A DNA stretch of 64,000 nt from Ilumatobacter nonamiensis YM16-303 (GTDB taxonomy: Bacteria > Actinomycetota > Acidimicrobiia > Acidimicrobiales > Ilumatobacteraceae), in assembly GCF_000350145.1 (NCBI RefSeq), contig NZ_BAOL01000003.1, forward strand, positions 1 through 64,000, given 5' to 3'. The notes beneath the pieces are model-generated. The model searched no databases. It was not told the DNA's origin and was given only the letters and a program-made list of their open reading frames with translations. The position numbers were made by a program, and so were the translations under genes. Within the stretch, counting starts at the first letter, position 1, and each line of letters opens with the position of its first letter. This document shows, piece by piece, positions 43,948 through 52,098 of this stretch.

Positions 43948-44529
43948 TCAGACGTCCGCGGGCGGGGCCTCGGTGATCGGCGGCGGTTCGGGCAGTGCAC
44001 CCGGACCCAGGTACACGATCACCTTTGCCACCCCGATTCCCGGCACGGGCGGCGCGTCCGAGATCGGCAGGATCTCGATCTCGTCCAGGTCGAATCCGAG
44101 GTCCAGGGCGACGTTCTCGGCCTCGGCGATGTACGGATCGACGTAGTAGATCCGTGTCTCCTGCGCCTGCACCGCGCCGGCAACACCACGAACATCGAGG
44201 TACCCGCGGTCGTTCAGGGTCTGCACGACAGGATCCAGCCGCTCCCCCGCGCTCGTTCCGTTGACGACGAGCACACCCACGAAGAACCGTTCGATCGGGG
44301 CGGCAGTCGTCGGTGGCACGGTCGAGGTGGTCGACGTGCTCGTCGTGGACGACGTCGAGGTGGTCGTCGACGTGGTGGTCGTGGGGGGAAGCGTCGTGGT
44401 GGTGGTCGTTGTCGTGGTGGTCGTCGTCGGCGGCGGAGCGTCCTCGGTCACCTTCACCATGATCAACGTCGCCACCAGCCCGACCATGATGGTCGCGAGG
44501 ATGATGCTGAGTGCGGTCTTGTTCGACAT
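43948..44529 (-). CDS. Membrane-anchored LytR_C domain protein
   Basis: The 193-residue protein has an N-terminal transmembrane anchor (LSIILATIMVGLVATLIMV), a Thr/Ser/Pro linker of about 45 residues, and a C-terminal LytR_C-like domain (VGVLVVNGTSAGERLDPVVQTLNDRGY ... IYYVDPYIAEAENVALDLG). LytR_C domains are extracytoplasmic and often linked with cell-wall proteins. The ATG at 44529 starts at the anchor; ten extra residues upstream are not supported. The ACC/ACG-rich linker makes a simple-sequence patch near 44380-44430. Confidence 0.78.
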   Translation of the reverse strand: MSNKTALSIILATIMVGLVATLIMVKVTEDAPPPTTTTTTTTTTTTLPPTTTTSTTTSTSSTTSTSTTSTVPPTTAAPIERFFVGVLVVNGTSAGERLDPVVQTLNDRGYLDVRGVAGAVQAQETRIYYVDPYIAEAENVALDLGFDLDEIEILPISDAPPVPGIGVAKVIVYLGPGALPEPPPITEAPPADV

Positions 44530-44641
44530 GGGCGAGGGGAAAACGACGGGCCGATCGCACACGACGGAGGCTCGACGGCGCCTGCGAGACTACCGAGGGG
44601 ACGAAGGGCACGGGGGGATCTGCCGCCTACAGTCGGCGTGG

Positions 44642-45583
44642 ATGACCGACGGAATCGACGGCCTCAGCCCGGTCCAACAGCGCACGCTCGACGTGCTCCG
44701 GCGATCGGGTGATCCGGTGGTCTTCGATGCAGGATTCGTCGACGACATCCGCGATGAGATGCGCGCCGCACTCGATCACTTCGCCGCGCGGCTCGGTGCC
44801 GACGAGGAGGTCTGGATCTCCAAGCATCGGATCGCATCGGTCCTCGAATGCGAGGAGCATCATCTGCTTCCCGACGAGTTCGAGTGGACGAGCGCGAACG
44901 CGAACGGCACCATCGCCCACAAGGCGATCGAACTGCTGCTCTCCTGGCCGCAACGCCGCGGTGAACCGACGCCGATCGATCTCGTCGACGAGGCGATGTC
45001 CCGTCTGGGCGACGAGAGCCGAAGCATCGGTCAGTGGATCGAGACGCTGTCTCCGGCCGACGAAGCCGACGTCCGAAGTCAGACCACCGTGCGGGTGACC
45101 CAGTTCCTCGAGAACTTCCCGCCGCTCAGCAGACGCTGGGCACCGGTGACCGAAGCGTCGATCCGGTGGCCGAACAGCGGCCCGATCACGTTGTCGGGCA
45201 AGGTCGACCTGCTGTTCGGCCGACCGAACGGACGCGAGAGCCGCAAGGTGATCATCGACCTCAAGACCGGCCGACCCAACGCACGACATCGTCAGGACCT
45301 CGCGTTCTACGCACTCCTGGAGACGCTCGTACGCGAGGTGCCGCCTCGCAAGGTCGCCACCTTCTACCTCGACGCGGCCGAGGCCCAGGCCGACGACGTA
45401 TCGGAGCGGATGCTCGAAACGGCGATGCGCCGGACGCTCGACGGACTCCATCGCATCATCGAGCTCGAGTCGGAAGGACGCGCTCCGACGCGCCGACCCG
45501 GCGTCACGTGTCGCTGGTGTGCGATCAACGACTCGTGCGAAGTCGGCGTGGCCTATCTCGACGCGCGACGCGCGAGCGACTGA
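44642..45583 (+). CDS. PD-(D/E)XK nuclease of the RecB/Cas4-like family
   Basis: The 313-residue protein resembles stand-alone RecB-family nucleases (PDDEXK_1). A first Cys (VLECEEHHLL, near 80) and a C-terminal CRWCAINDSC cluster suggest an Fe-S cluster as in AddB and Cas4. The nuclease core has GTIAHKAIELLL, GKVDLLFG and VIIDLKTGRPN followed by QDLAFYALL. No helicase, cas or recombination gene is adjacent. A DNA repair or end-processing role is inferred. Confidence 0.78.
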   Translation: MTDGIDGLSPVQQRTLDVLRRSGDPVVFDAGFVDDIRDEMRAALDHFAARLGADEEVWISKHRIASVLECEEHHLLPDEFEWTSANANGTIAHKAIELLLSWPQRRGEPTPIDLVDEAMSRLGDESRSIGQWIETLSPADEADVRSQTTVRVTQFLENFPPLSRRWAPVTEASIRWPNSGPITLSGKVDLLFGRPNGRESRKVIIDLKTGRPNARHRQDLAFYALLETLVREVPPRKVATFYLDAAEAQADDVSERMLETAMRRTLDGLHRIIELESEGRAPTRRPGVTCRWCAINDSCEVGVAYLDARRASD

Positions 45584-45615
45584 AGGGCACCGGCCCCACT
45601 CGGTAACGTGGTCCG

Positions 45616-46575
45616 ATGTCGATCGATCGGGACAGCAGGGTGTTCGTCGCCGGCCACGGTGGACTGGTCGGATCCGCCATCATGCGCCGACTCGAACGCG
45701 AGGGCTTCACCAATCTTCTCACCGCCACGCGCTCCGAACTCGACCTCAGGCACCAGGCCGCCGTCTCGCGCTGGTTCCAGGACCACCGTCCCGATCATGT
45801 CTTCCTCGTCGCCGGAACCGTCGGCGGGATCATGGCCAACAGCACCCGGCCGGCCGAGTTCATCTACGACAACATGATGATCCACGGCACCGTCGTCCAC
45901 GCCGCGCACGAGAGCAACGTGAGCAAGTTGCTCTACCTCGGATCGTCCTGCATCTACCCACGCGACGCTCATCAGCCGATCGACGAGGAGCAGCTGCTCA
46001 CCGGTCCACTCGAACCGACCAACGAGGCGTACGCGATCGCAAAGATCGCCGGGATCAAGGTGTGCCAGTCCTACCGCCAGCAGTACGGCAGTGACTTCAT
46101 CTCGGCGATGCCGACCAACCTCTACGGGCCGAACGACAACTTCGACCTCACTTCGAGCCACGTGCTCCCGGCGCTGATGCGCAAGTTCCACGACGCCCGC
46201 TCGACCGACGACAAGATCGTCGAGGTGTGGGGCACCGGCTCACCGATGCGCGAGTTCCTCCACGTCGACGATCTCGCCGACGCCTGCCTGTTCCTGATGG
46301 ACAACTACAGCGATGTCGGTCACATCAATGTGGGAACCGGCCAGGATCTCCCCATCCGCGAGCTGGCCGAGAAGATCCGCGACGTCGTGTGCGGCGAGGC
46401 CGAGCTGAGGTTCGACCCGTCGAAGCCCGACGGGATGCCGCGCAAGGTGCTCGACGTGTCGAAGCTCAACGCCCTCGGCTGGAAGCCGTCGATCGAACTC
46501 GACGAGGGGATCGCCGAGACCTACGCGTGGTTCCTGGATCAGCTCGCAACCGACTCCCAGGTCCGCGGCGCCTGA
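45616..46575 (+). CDS. fcl: GDP-L-fucose synthase
   Basis: The 319-residue extended SDR converts GDP-4-keto-6-deoxymannose to GDP-L-fucose with NADPH. It has GHGGLVGSA near residue 14, VAGTVGGIMAN, SSCIYPRDAHQPIDE and the catalytic Tyr/Lys in EAYAIAKIAG, followed by SAMPTNLYGPNDNFD, all diagnostic of the Fcl/WcaG group. The GDP-mannose dehydratase partner is not in this window. It follows the nuclease gene by 32 nt. Confidence 0.92.
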   Translation: MSIDRDSRVFVAGHGGLVGSAIMRRLEREGFTNLLTATRSELDLRHQAAVSRWFQDHRPDHVFLVAGTVGGIMANSTRPAEFIYDNMMIHGTVVHAAHESNVSKLLYLGSSCIYPRDAHQPIDEEQLLTGPLEPTNEAYAIAKIAGIKVCQSYRQQYGSDFISAMPTNLYGPNDNFDLTSSHVLPALMRKFHDARSTDDKIVEVWGTGSPMREFLHVDDLADACLFLMDNYSDVGHINVGTGQDLPIRELAEKIRDVVCGEAELRFDPSKPDGMPRKVLDVSKLNALGWKPSIELDEGIAETYAWFLDQLATDSQVRGA

Positions 46576-46591
46576 CGTCCACCGTCGGCGT

Positions 46592-47218
46592 TCACACCGT
46601 CATCAGGGCGACAGGAACACCGAGTCCGACCTCGTCTCGAATCGTCGCGATTCGACGACCCGGCTGAACGGCGTCCTTCGGCGGGCTCACCCGGTCGGGG
46701 CCGATCCGATCGCACGCTGCGTCGATGTCGCCGACGTTGAGCACCAGACCCCAGAAACTCGCCGGTCCGGCCGGGATCTCGGGGCGCGTGACGATCTCGA
46801 CGATCAACCCTCCTCGGCCGATCCGATGAAATCCTTGCCGCATCGAACCCACTTCGCGGACCCGCTTGAGTTCGCAGCCGGTCGCGACGGCGATGGCCCC
46901 GCTGGTCCGCTCGAGGTCGGGCGTCATCACCACGACGTGGTCGAGCCCGCTCGCGCCGAGCTCGTGAGCTCCGAACACGGGATCGCACGCGCTGACCGCC
47001 CGAGTACGCAGTCCGTCCACTTCTGTTCCGTCGAGCGTGTCGGACACTCCGCTCAACGTCCAGCCCACCACACCCGGCCCGCCATGCTCGGTGGGGTCGA
47101 CGATCCGCAGTGACGTCCCCATCAGCGGCACAAGGCCGTCGTCGGCGACGACGAGCCCGATCGAGCGCCACGCACCCGGCTCCCCCGCCACGTCCAACCA
47201 CTCCACGCACGCCGTCAT
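46592..47218 (-). CDS. VOC-superfamily (glyoxalase-like) protein
   Basis: The 208-residue protein has one VOC module visible from about residue 95: SGLDHVVVMTPDLERTSGAIA ... GFHRIGRGGLIVEIVTRP. The N-terminal half is less clear. The ATG at 47218 (MTACVEWLDV) is chosen because longer frames are shadows. It is convergent with the fucose synthase. Substrate unknown. Confidence 0.7.
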   Translation of the reverse strand: MTACVEWLDVAGEPGAWRSIGLVVADDGLVPLMGTSLRIVDPTEHGGPGVVGWTLSGVSDTLDGTEVDGLRTRAVSACDPVFGAHELGASGLDHVVVMTPDLERTSGAIAVATGCELKRVREVGSMRQGFHRIGRGGLIVEIVTRPEIPAGPASFWGLVLNVGDIDAACDRIGPDRVSPPKDAVQPGRRIATIRDEVGLGVPVALMTV

Positions 47219-47355
47219 CACCCGATCCTTCCAGACCGACCGCGCAGCTCCGACATCCACGAAACGTGCCCGAACGCGACAAAGCGCCCGCGTACCCATC
47301 AGCGATGAGCGTGCGGACGCCTCGTGGTTCGTTCGGTTGCGTGTACGCGTGGCGG

Positions 47356-47442
47356 TCAGCCGCGGCCCATGTTGGGACGCTTGCCGTGGTTCGCCTTCGA
47401 GCGGCGGAGCCGAGCCTTGCGCTTCTTGGTCTTCTTCGACAT
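47356..47442 (-). CDS. Ribosomal protein bL37-like miniprotein (28 residues)
   Basis: The 28-residue, strongly basic protein reads MSKKTKKRKARLRRSKANHG then KRPNMGRG. The SKANHGKRPN segment is the hallmark of bL37, a small 50S protein first seen in mycobacterial ribosome structures (mycobacterial bL37 is about 24 residues). It is too short for ordinary gene finders. A well-formed promoter (TTGGCG-N17-TAGCAT) ends 10 nt upstream, predicting a nearly leaderless mRNA. No ribosome site is evident. Confidence 0.85.
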   Translation of the reverse strand: MSKKTKKRKARLRRSKANHGKRPNMGRG

Positions 47443-47452
47443 AAGGCATTCG

Positions 47453-47481
47453 ATGCTACGGCCGTTTCGACGCATCGCCAA
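47453..47481 (-). promoter_or_regulatory. Promoter of the bL37-like gene
   Basis: On the minus strand TTGGCG (47481-47476) and TAGCAT (47458-47453) are separated by 17 nt, a good fit to the vegetative sigma consensus. The predicted start of transcription (about 47446) is 4-5 nt before the ATG. Confidence 0.7.
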
Positions 47482-47650
47482 CCGAGTGAGCTTCGCCCAC
47501 GTCGAGCGGCCAATTTCCCACCCTCTGCATTACGGATTCACTACGGGTGAGAAAAAGCTAGTGGTCGCCCACCACTTTCTGTAGTATTGCCCGCGTTCTG
47601 CAGTCGCGGCCAGTTCGGTTCGGGACGAGAGGTTGATCGGAGAACTCAAC

Positions 47651-48337
47651 ATGTTGAAGAAATCGCTCGTCCGAGCCACGGTTGCCGCCGCAGCTGCGAC
47701 GATCGCGCTCTCGATGAGTGCATCACTGGCCAGCGCGGGCGGTGACTACCCGCCGAACACCGATCCCCCGGAGGAACGCACGCTCGATGTCAGCGCGTTC
47801 GCTCCCGTCTGTCAGAACGACGTCCCGTACATCCAGTACGAGATCCTCCCGGTCGGGTTCTCGTCCCTCGGTCCGGCGACCTTGACGATCTTCGACATCA
47901 ACGGTGACTTCGTCGAGGAGTTCGTCGTTCAATCACTCAGCGGACAGTTTCTCTACCCTGGTGCCACCGTCGACAGCGAGGGCCACGGAACGGACTGGCC
48001 CGGATGGTTCTTCGACGGCGACGAGTGGGTTCCCGACACGTCCGACGCGATTCTTCGCGACGGTCTCACCATCCAGGTCGAGGTCAACCCGACGGCGACC
48101 GCGGCAGTCAGCTATCCGCCCGCGACCAGCGCCTGCGCGAGCCCAGAGAATCCGGAAGAGCCCAGCGGTGCTGACGATCCCGACGAGCCCACCAGCAGCT
48201 CCTCGTCGGGAGTGCTGCCGTCCACCGGCAGCAACGCCACGATGATCACGCTGATCATCGGCGCCGGCCTCCTCGGTGCCGGCATCGTGACCTCGGTCGC
48301 CATGCGCCGTCGCCACGCTGTTCCCAACGCCGACTGA
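47651..48337 (+). CDS. LPXTG-anchored cell-surface protein
   Basis: The 228-residue protein has a signal peptide (residues 1-30, ending ASLASA), an acidic exposed domain, an Asp/Glu/Ser/Pro linker and a sorting signal LPSTG at 189-193 followed by a hydrophobic segment and RRR. Sortase should attach it to the cell wall; no sortase gene lies in this window. GATCGGAG precedes the ATG. The exposed domain is not recognised. A hairpin at 48359 ends the transcript. Confidence 0.8.
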   Translation: MLKKSLVRATVAAAAATIALSMSASLASAGGDYPPNTDPPEERTLDVSAFAPVCQNDVPYIQYEILPVGFSSLGPATLTIFDINGDFVEEFVVQSLSGQFLYPGATVDSEGHGTDWPGWFFDGDEWVPDTSDAILRDGLTIQVEVNPTATAAVSYPPATSACASPENPEEPSGADDPDEPTSSSSSGVLPSTGSNATMITLIIGAGLLGAGIVTSVAMRRRHAVPNAD

Positions 48338-48358
48338 ACAACTGAATCCGATCCGACG

Positions 48359-48402
48359 GTAGCCATCGTCTCGTCCCGGTCGGGACGACGGGCGGTGGCT
48401 AC
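48359..48402 (+). terminator. Hairpin after the LPXTG gene
   Basis: Inverted repeat with outer arms GTAGCCA/TGGCTAC and inner arms CGTCCCG/CGGGACG around a two-base loop, 22 nt after the stop. No T-run. It ends about 10 nt before the next start. Confidence 0.5.
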
Positions 48403-48411
48403 TGTCGCGTC

Positions 48412-49554
48412 ATGACCGAGATCCACGGAACCGTCGCGCCTGGCTACGAGGGGGTTCGCGACGCGTTCGCCACCAACTGGGAGTTGCACGGCGAGGCCGG
48501 CGCCTCGGTGTGCGCCACCGTCGACGGTGAGGTCGTGTTCGACCTGTGGGGTGGCAGCGCCACGTTCGACGACGGCGAACGCGACTGGGCCGAGGACACG
48601 ATCATCAACGTCTGGTCGACGACGAAGACGATGTCGTTCCTGTGCTGCCTCCTTCTCGCCGATCGGGATGAGCTCGACCTGCACGCGCCCGTTGCCACGT
48701 ACTGGCCGGAGTTCGCCGCTGCCGGAAAGGACCAGGTCGCCACCCGCCACATCATGGGCCACACCGCGGGCCTGTCGGGCTGGGACGAGCCGCTCGACAT
48801 GAGTGACTTCCTCGACCACGACAAGCTGGTCGGACTGCACGCTGCTCAGGCACCGTGGTGGGAACCGGGCTCCGGGTCGGGCTACCACGCGATCAGCCAG
48901 GGCTATCTGCTCGGCGAGATCGTGAAGCGAGTGTCCGGTCGGTCGCTCGGCACCTTCTTCGCCGACGAGATCGCCGGCCCGCTCGGAGCCGACTTCCACA
49001 TCGGCACCGCTGCCGAACACGACGGCCGGATCGCCCACGTCATCCCGCCCGTCGCCCCGCTGGGCGCCGACGCTGGTCTGGTCGATCCCGACTCGATCGC
49101 TGTCCGCACGCTGTCCAACCCGGTGATGGACGCTTCGTTCTCGTCCACACCCGCGTGGCGGCGGGCCGAGATTCCCGCGGCGGGTGGACATGGAAACGCA
49201 CGATCGGTCGCGCTCATCCACACCCTCACCGCCAACCGGGGCACGGCGAACGGGAAGCAGATCATCTCGCCCGAGGGGCTCGAGCGGATCTTCGAGGTCC
49301 AGGCCGAAGGAATCGACAAGGTGCTGGGTGCCGACCTCAAGATCGGGATGGGCTTCGGTCTGCCCAGCCCGATGCTCCCTCTCCCCAACCCGCACACCTG
49401 CTACTGGGGTGGCTGGGGCGGCTCGCTCGCGATCATCGACATGGACGCCAAGCTCAGCTACAGCTACGTCATGAACAAGATGGGCGACACCACAACCGGC
49501 GACCCGCGCGGAGCCGGTCCGCTCCTCGCCACGTACACCGCCCTCATGTCCTGA
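48412..49554 (+). CDS. Serine hydrolase, beta-lactamase family (EstB/class C-like)
   Basis: The 380-residue protein has the S-x-x-K nucleophile motif STTK near residue 72 (VWSTTKTMSFLCCL), a GYHAISQGYLLGEIV segment at the Tyr position and WGGWGGS near the C-terminus in place of KTG. It has no signal peptide, which argues for an esterase of the EstB type rather than a periplasmic beta-lactamase. Located between the LPXTG gene and a pair of palindromic repeats. Confidence 0.83.
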   Translation: MTEIHGTVAPGYEGVRDAFATNWELHGEAGASVCATVDGEVVFDLWGGSATFDDGERDWAEDTIINVWSTTKTMSFLCCLLLADRDELDLHAPVATYWPEFAAAGKDQVATRHIMGHTAGLSGWDEPLDMSDFLDHDKLVGLHAAQAPWWEPGSGSGYHAISQGYLLGEIVKRVSGRSLGTFFADEIAGPLGADFHIGTAAEHDGRIAHVIPPVAPLGADAGLVDPDSIAVRTLSNPVMDASFSSTPAWRRAEIPAAGGHGNARSVALIHTLTANRGTANGKQIISPEGLERIFEVQAEGIDKVLGADLKIGMGFGLPSPMLPLPNPHTCYWGGWGGSLAIIDMDAKLSYSYVMNKMGDTTTGDPRGAGPLLATYTALMS

Positions 49555-49580
49555 CCCGCCGCTACCTCACCGCCCCCTCC

Positions 49581-49629
49581 GTTCTCGTCGCGCTTGCGCC
49601 CGCTACCCGGGCCAGAACGCGACCAGAAC
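49581..49629. repeat. 49-nt intergenic palindrome, copy 1
   Basis: Left arm GTTCTCGTCGCG and right arm CGCGACCAGAAC (one mismatch) enclose a GC-rich middle with its own CCCG/CGGG pairing. It lies between convergent genes (serine hydrolase and PHP protein). Confidence 0.8.
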
Positions 49630-49671
49630 CCAGTCCAGCTGCGGTGCCCGCTCCCGTCCGCCCGCACCTTC

Positions 49672-49720
49672 GTTCTCGTCGCGTTTGCGCCCGCTACCCG
49701 GGCCGATACGCGACGAGAAC
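49672..49720. repeat. 49-nt intergenic palindrome, copy 2
   Basis: Left arm GTTCTCGTCGCG, right arm CGCGACGAGAAC; the central 15 nt are identical to those of copy 1, 43 nt away. It ends 16 nt before the stop of the PHP gene. Confidence 0.85.
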
Positions 49721-49735
49721 GGCTTCGGCTGCGCG

Positions 49736-50755
49736 TCACGCGGCGGCGCGGGTCCATTCGAGCAGGTCGTCGACCGGCTTCGTGTTCAAGATTCGGTCGA
49801 TCGGAACATTGCAGTCCGCCGCACGGTCACAACCGAGCGCCTGCCATTCGAGCTGACCCGTCGCGTGGGCATCGGTGTCGATCGTGAACCAACACCCGTA
49901 CTCGACCGCGAGTCGCAACAGGTCCCGTGGCGGATCCAACCGCTCGGGACGGCAATTGATCTCGACGGCCGTGTTGAACTGAGCGCACGCGGCGAACACG
50001 TAGTCGGCGTCGAAATCGCTCGGCGGACGCTTGCCGATCATCCGACCGGTGCAGTGCCCGAGGATGTCGACGTGCGGTGACGCGATCGCCTGCAACATCC
50101 GCTCGGTCATCTGCTGCTTCTCCATCCGCAGCTTGGAGTGAACGCTCGCCACGACGACGTCGAGCCGTTCCAGCATCTCGTTCGACAGATCGAGAGCGCC
50201 ATCCTCGAGGATGTCGACCTCCATCCCGGACAGGATCTGGAAGTCGTGTCCGGCATCGGCGATCGCCTCGTTCACGGCCGCGATCTGGTCGAGTTGCTCA
50301 CTCAACCGCTCCTCGTTGAGACCATGAGCGATCGTCAGACGAGCCGAGTGGTCGGTCTGCACCATGTACTCGTGCCCGATCGCCATCGCAGTCGTCGCCA
50401 TCCGCTCGATCGGCGCTCCCCCGTCGCTCCACGTCGAATGCAGGTGACAGTCGCCGCGCAGCGCGTCGAGGTACGGACGGGCCTCGTCGCTCACTTCGAC
50501 CTGCGACGACGCCTCGATGTCGATCAAGTACGCGGGTGTCCGTCCGGCGAGCGCGTCCGAGATGACCTGCGCGGTCGACGAACCGATGCCGTCGAGGTCG
50601 GTCAGCGTGTCGTTCTCGGCCCGGCGGACGAGCTCGTCCGGGTCGGTCGAACGCACGACGTCGATGGCACGTACGAACGCTTTGGTCTTGAAACCGGATG
50701 CCCGCGAGCGGTCGAGGCAGTGGATCACGCGTAGGAGCGCGGCCTCCGGTGTCAT
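49736..50755 (-). CDS. PHP-domain phosphoesterase with helix-hairpin-helix (PolX-like)
   Basis: The 339-residue protein begins with a DNA polymerase beta-type helix-hairpin-helix region (AIDVVRSTDPDEL ... DTLTDLDGIGSSTAQVISDAL) and continues with a PHP domain: GDCHLHSTWSDGG, QTDHS, GMEVDIL, SVHS, GHC and DTDAHA supply the metal ligands. It corresponds to the end pieces of bacterial PolX without the central polymerase palm. A DNA-end or nucleotide phosphatase role is likely. Palindromic repeats flank both ends. Confidence 0.83.
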   Translation of the reverse strand: MTPEAALLRVIHCLDRSRASGFKTKAFVRAIDVVRSTDPDELVRRAENDTLTDLDGIGSSTAQVISDALAGRTPAYLIDIEASSQVEVSDEARPYLDALRGDCHLHSTWSDGGAPIERMATTAMAIGHEYMVQTDHSARLTIAHGLNEERLSEQLDQIAAVNEAIADAGHDFQILSGMEVDILEDGALDLSNEMLERLDVVVASVHSKLRMEKQQMTERMLQAIASPHVDILGHCTGRMIGKRPPSDFDADYVFAACAQFNTAVEINCRPERLDPPRDLLRLAVEYGCWFTIDTDAHATGQLEWQALGCDRAADCNVPIDRILNTKPVDDLLEWTRAAA

Positions 50756-50786
50756 ACCTGCGATCGTAGCGAGGCTCCGGTCCTCC

Positions 50787-50835
50787 GTTCTCGTCGCGAA
50801 TCGACCCGCCCGCCGATCCGATGCGCGACGAGAAC
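50787..50835. repeat. 49-nt intergenic palindrome, copy 3
   Basis: Left arm GTTCTCGTCGCG and right arm CGCGACGAGAAC. It lies between the divergent PHP and lipoprotein genes. Its right arm contains an ATG (50821) in frame with the lipoprotein, which is why the coding start is set downstream at 50851. Confidence 0.85.
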
Positions 50836-50850
50836 AGTACGTTGGCCGCG

Positions 50851-51855
50851 ATGCTGCCGACCGCGTCGCTCCACGGACGCACCACGATCGTCGGCCTGAT
50901 CGCGGTCGCCCTTCTCGGCACGGCGTGCGGTGGCGGCGACTCGTCCGAGCCGGAGGTTCTCGCCGAGTTCGGCCAGGCGCAACCGGGCGACACGGTCGGC
51001 CTGATCGCCGTGGACGCCGCCGACGGCACGCGCACCGTCGAGTGGGCTTCGCGCCGAGATGGCACCATCCACCGACTCGACATCGACGATTCCGGCTCCG
51101 AGATCGAGACCGTCGCGACGGTCGACGTGGGCATCGACGGCGAGCAGCGCGGTCTGCTCGGCCAGGTGCTCATCGACGGGCGCCGCTACGCATCGTGGAC
51201 CACCCCGGACCTCGAACTGATCGTCGGGGAGATCGGCCCTTCGGCGGATCCACGCATCGTGTGGAGCGCGGGCGAGTCCGGCAGCGGAGCGATCGGCGGA
51301 GTGCTCCAGCGTGACGACGCGAGCTCCATCCTCATCGGGCTCGGGCGCAACACCGGGTGGGACACCGAGACCGGGATCGGCGGTGCGATCCTCCGACTCG
51401 ATCCCGATGCGATGCCCGACCAGGCCGAAGGAGTCGTCAGCACCGGGTACACCAACCCGTGGGCGTTTCGGGCGACGGACGACGGGTCGGCGATCTGGGT
51501 TGCGGACAACGCCGCCGGCCCCGATCCCGACGACGAGTCGCGTGACGACGTGGAGAGGATCGGGCGAGCTGACATCGAGCCGGATCGGAACGAGATGGAC
51601 GAGATCGACGAACCTGCACGCGCGCCGTCGGCGATGATCGAACTTCCGGACGGGCGACTCGGCATCTGTGGATTCCTCGACAACGAATTGCGCGCGTACG
51701 ACACCATCGACACCGATCGCGGGCGCGACACGGGTCTCGAACCGGCCGAGATCGTGATGCCCTGCAACACCGGCGCCGCCGTTTTCGACGACGGAACGAT
51801 CGTGACCGCCGCGCAAACCGACGTCGGCGAGTCGCTCCTCATCCTCCATCCCTGA
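50851..51855 (+). CDS. Putative lipoprotein with beta-propeller-like domain (sugar-dehydrogenase-like)
   Basis: The 334-residue protein has a signal segment with a possible lipobox (ALLGTAC, Cys near residue 27, imperfect at -3), then a domain with VDVGIDGEQRGLLG and GYTNPWAFRATDDGSAIWVADN, reminiscent of PQQ-type soluble glucose/aldose dehydrogenases (GSDH). The set of PQQ and Ca ligands cannot be confirmed. The start is at 50851 rather than inside palindrome copy 3. Extracytoplasmic location likely. Confidence 0.65.
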   Translation: MLPTASLHGRTTIVGLIAVALLGTACGGGDSSEPEVLAEFGQAQPGDTVGLIAVDAADGTRTVEWASRRDGTIHRLDIDDSGSEIETVATVDVGIDGEQRGLLGQVLIDGRRYASWTTPDLELIVGEIGPSADPRIVWSAGESGSGAIGGVLQRDDASSILIGLGRNTGWDTETGIGGAILRLDPDAMPDQAEGVVSTGYTNPWAFRATDDGSAIWVADNAAGPDPDDESRDDVERIGRADIEPDRNEMDEIDEPARAPSAMIELPDGRLGICGFLDNELRAYDTIDTDRGRDTGLEPAEIVMPCNTGAAVFDDGTIVTAAQTDVGESLLILHP

Positions 51856-51890
51856 CCGGTCACGCCGCGTCCTCGCGCTCCCGCCCCTTC

Positions 51891-51939
51891 GATCTCGTCG
51901 CGCATCGACCCGCATCGCGCGCAGGAACGCGACGAGAAC
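51891..51939. repeat. 49-nt intergenic palindrome, copy 4
   Basis: Left arm GATCTCGTCGCG (one change) and right arm CGCGACGAGAAC. It starts 36 nt after the lipoprotein stop; centre rich in CG. Confidence 0.8.
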
Positions 51940-51992
51940 CGAGAACGGCACACACTTCCGCACTCCTGCGTTCCGCTCGTCCCCGGCCAAGG

Positions 51993-52042
51993 GTTCTCGT
52001 CACGCATCGACCCCGCGTCGCGGGCGGGAACGCGACGAGAAC
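51993..52042. repeat. Intergenic palindrome, copy 5 (50 nt)
   Basis: Left arm GTTCTCGTCACG (one change) and right arm CGCGACGAGAAC, with CCCGCGTCGCGGG at the centre. 56 nt upstream of the next start. Confidence 0.8.
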
Positions 52043-52098
52043 CAAGCCGGTCGAACGCTGTTTCCGGTTTCGCGGCCGCGACGACCCCGTGTCAGCGC

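Noticed and set aside
44380-44440. Simple-sequence stretch rich in GTGGT/ACCAC units, possible microsatellite or regulatory repeat
   Set aside because: It encodes the Thr/Ser-rich linker of the LytR_C protein on the minus strand, so the repetition is explained by the protein.
44642-45583. Cas4
   Set aside because: Motifs are compatible with RecB-family nucleases in general and no cas1, cas2 or array is present.
47560-47576. AGTGGT-CGCCC-ACCACT hairpin upstream of the LPXTG gene, possible riboswitch or attenuator
   Set aside because: It is short, has no known riboswitch features, and lies upstream of a -10-like TAGTAT (47582), so it is probably not transcribed into the leader.
50821-50850. 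ATG at 50821 as start of the lipoprotein
   Set aside because: It lies inside palindrome copy 3, and the signal segment begins downstream at 50851.
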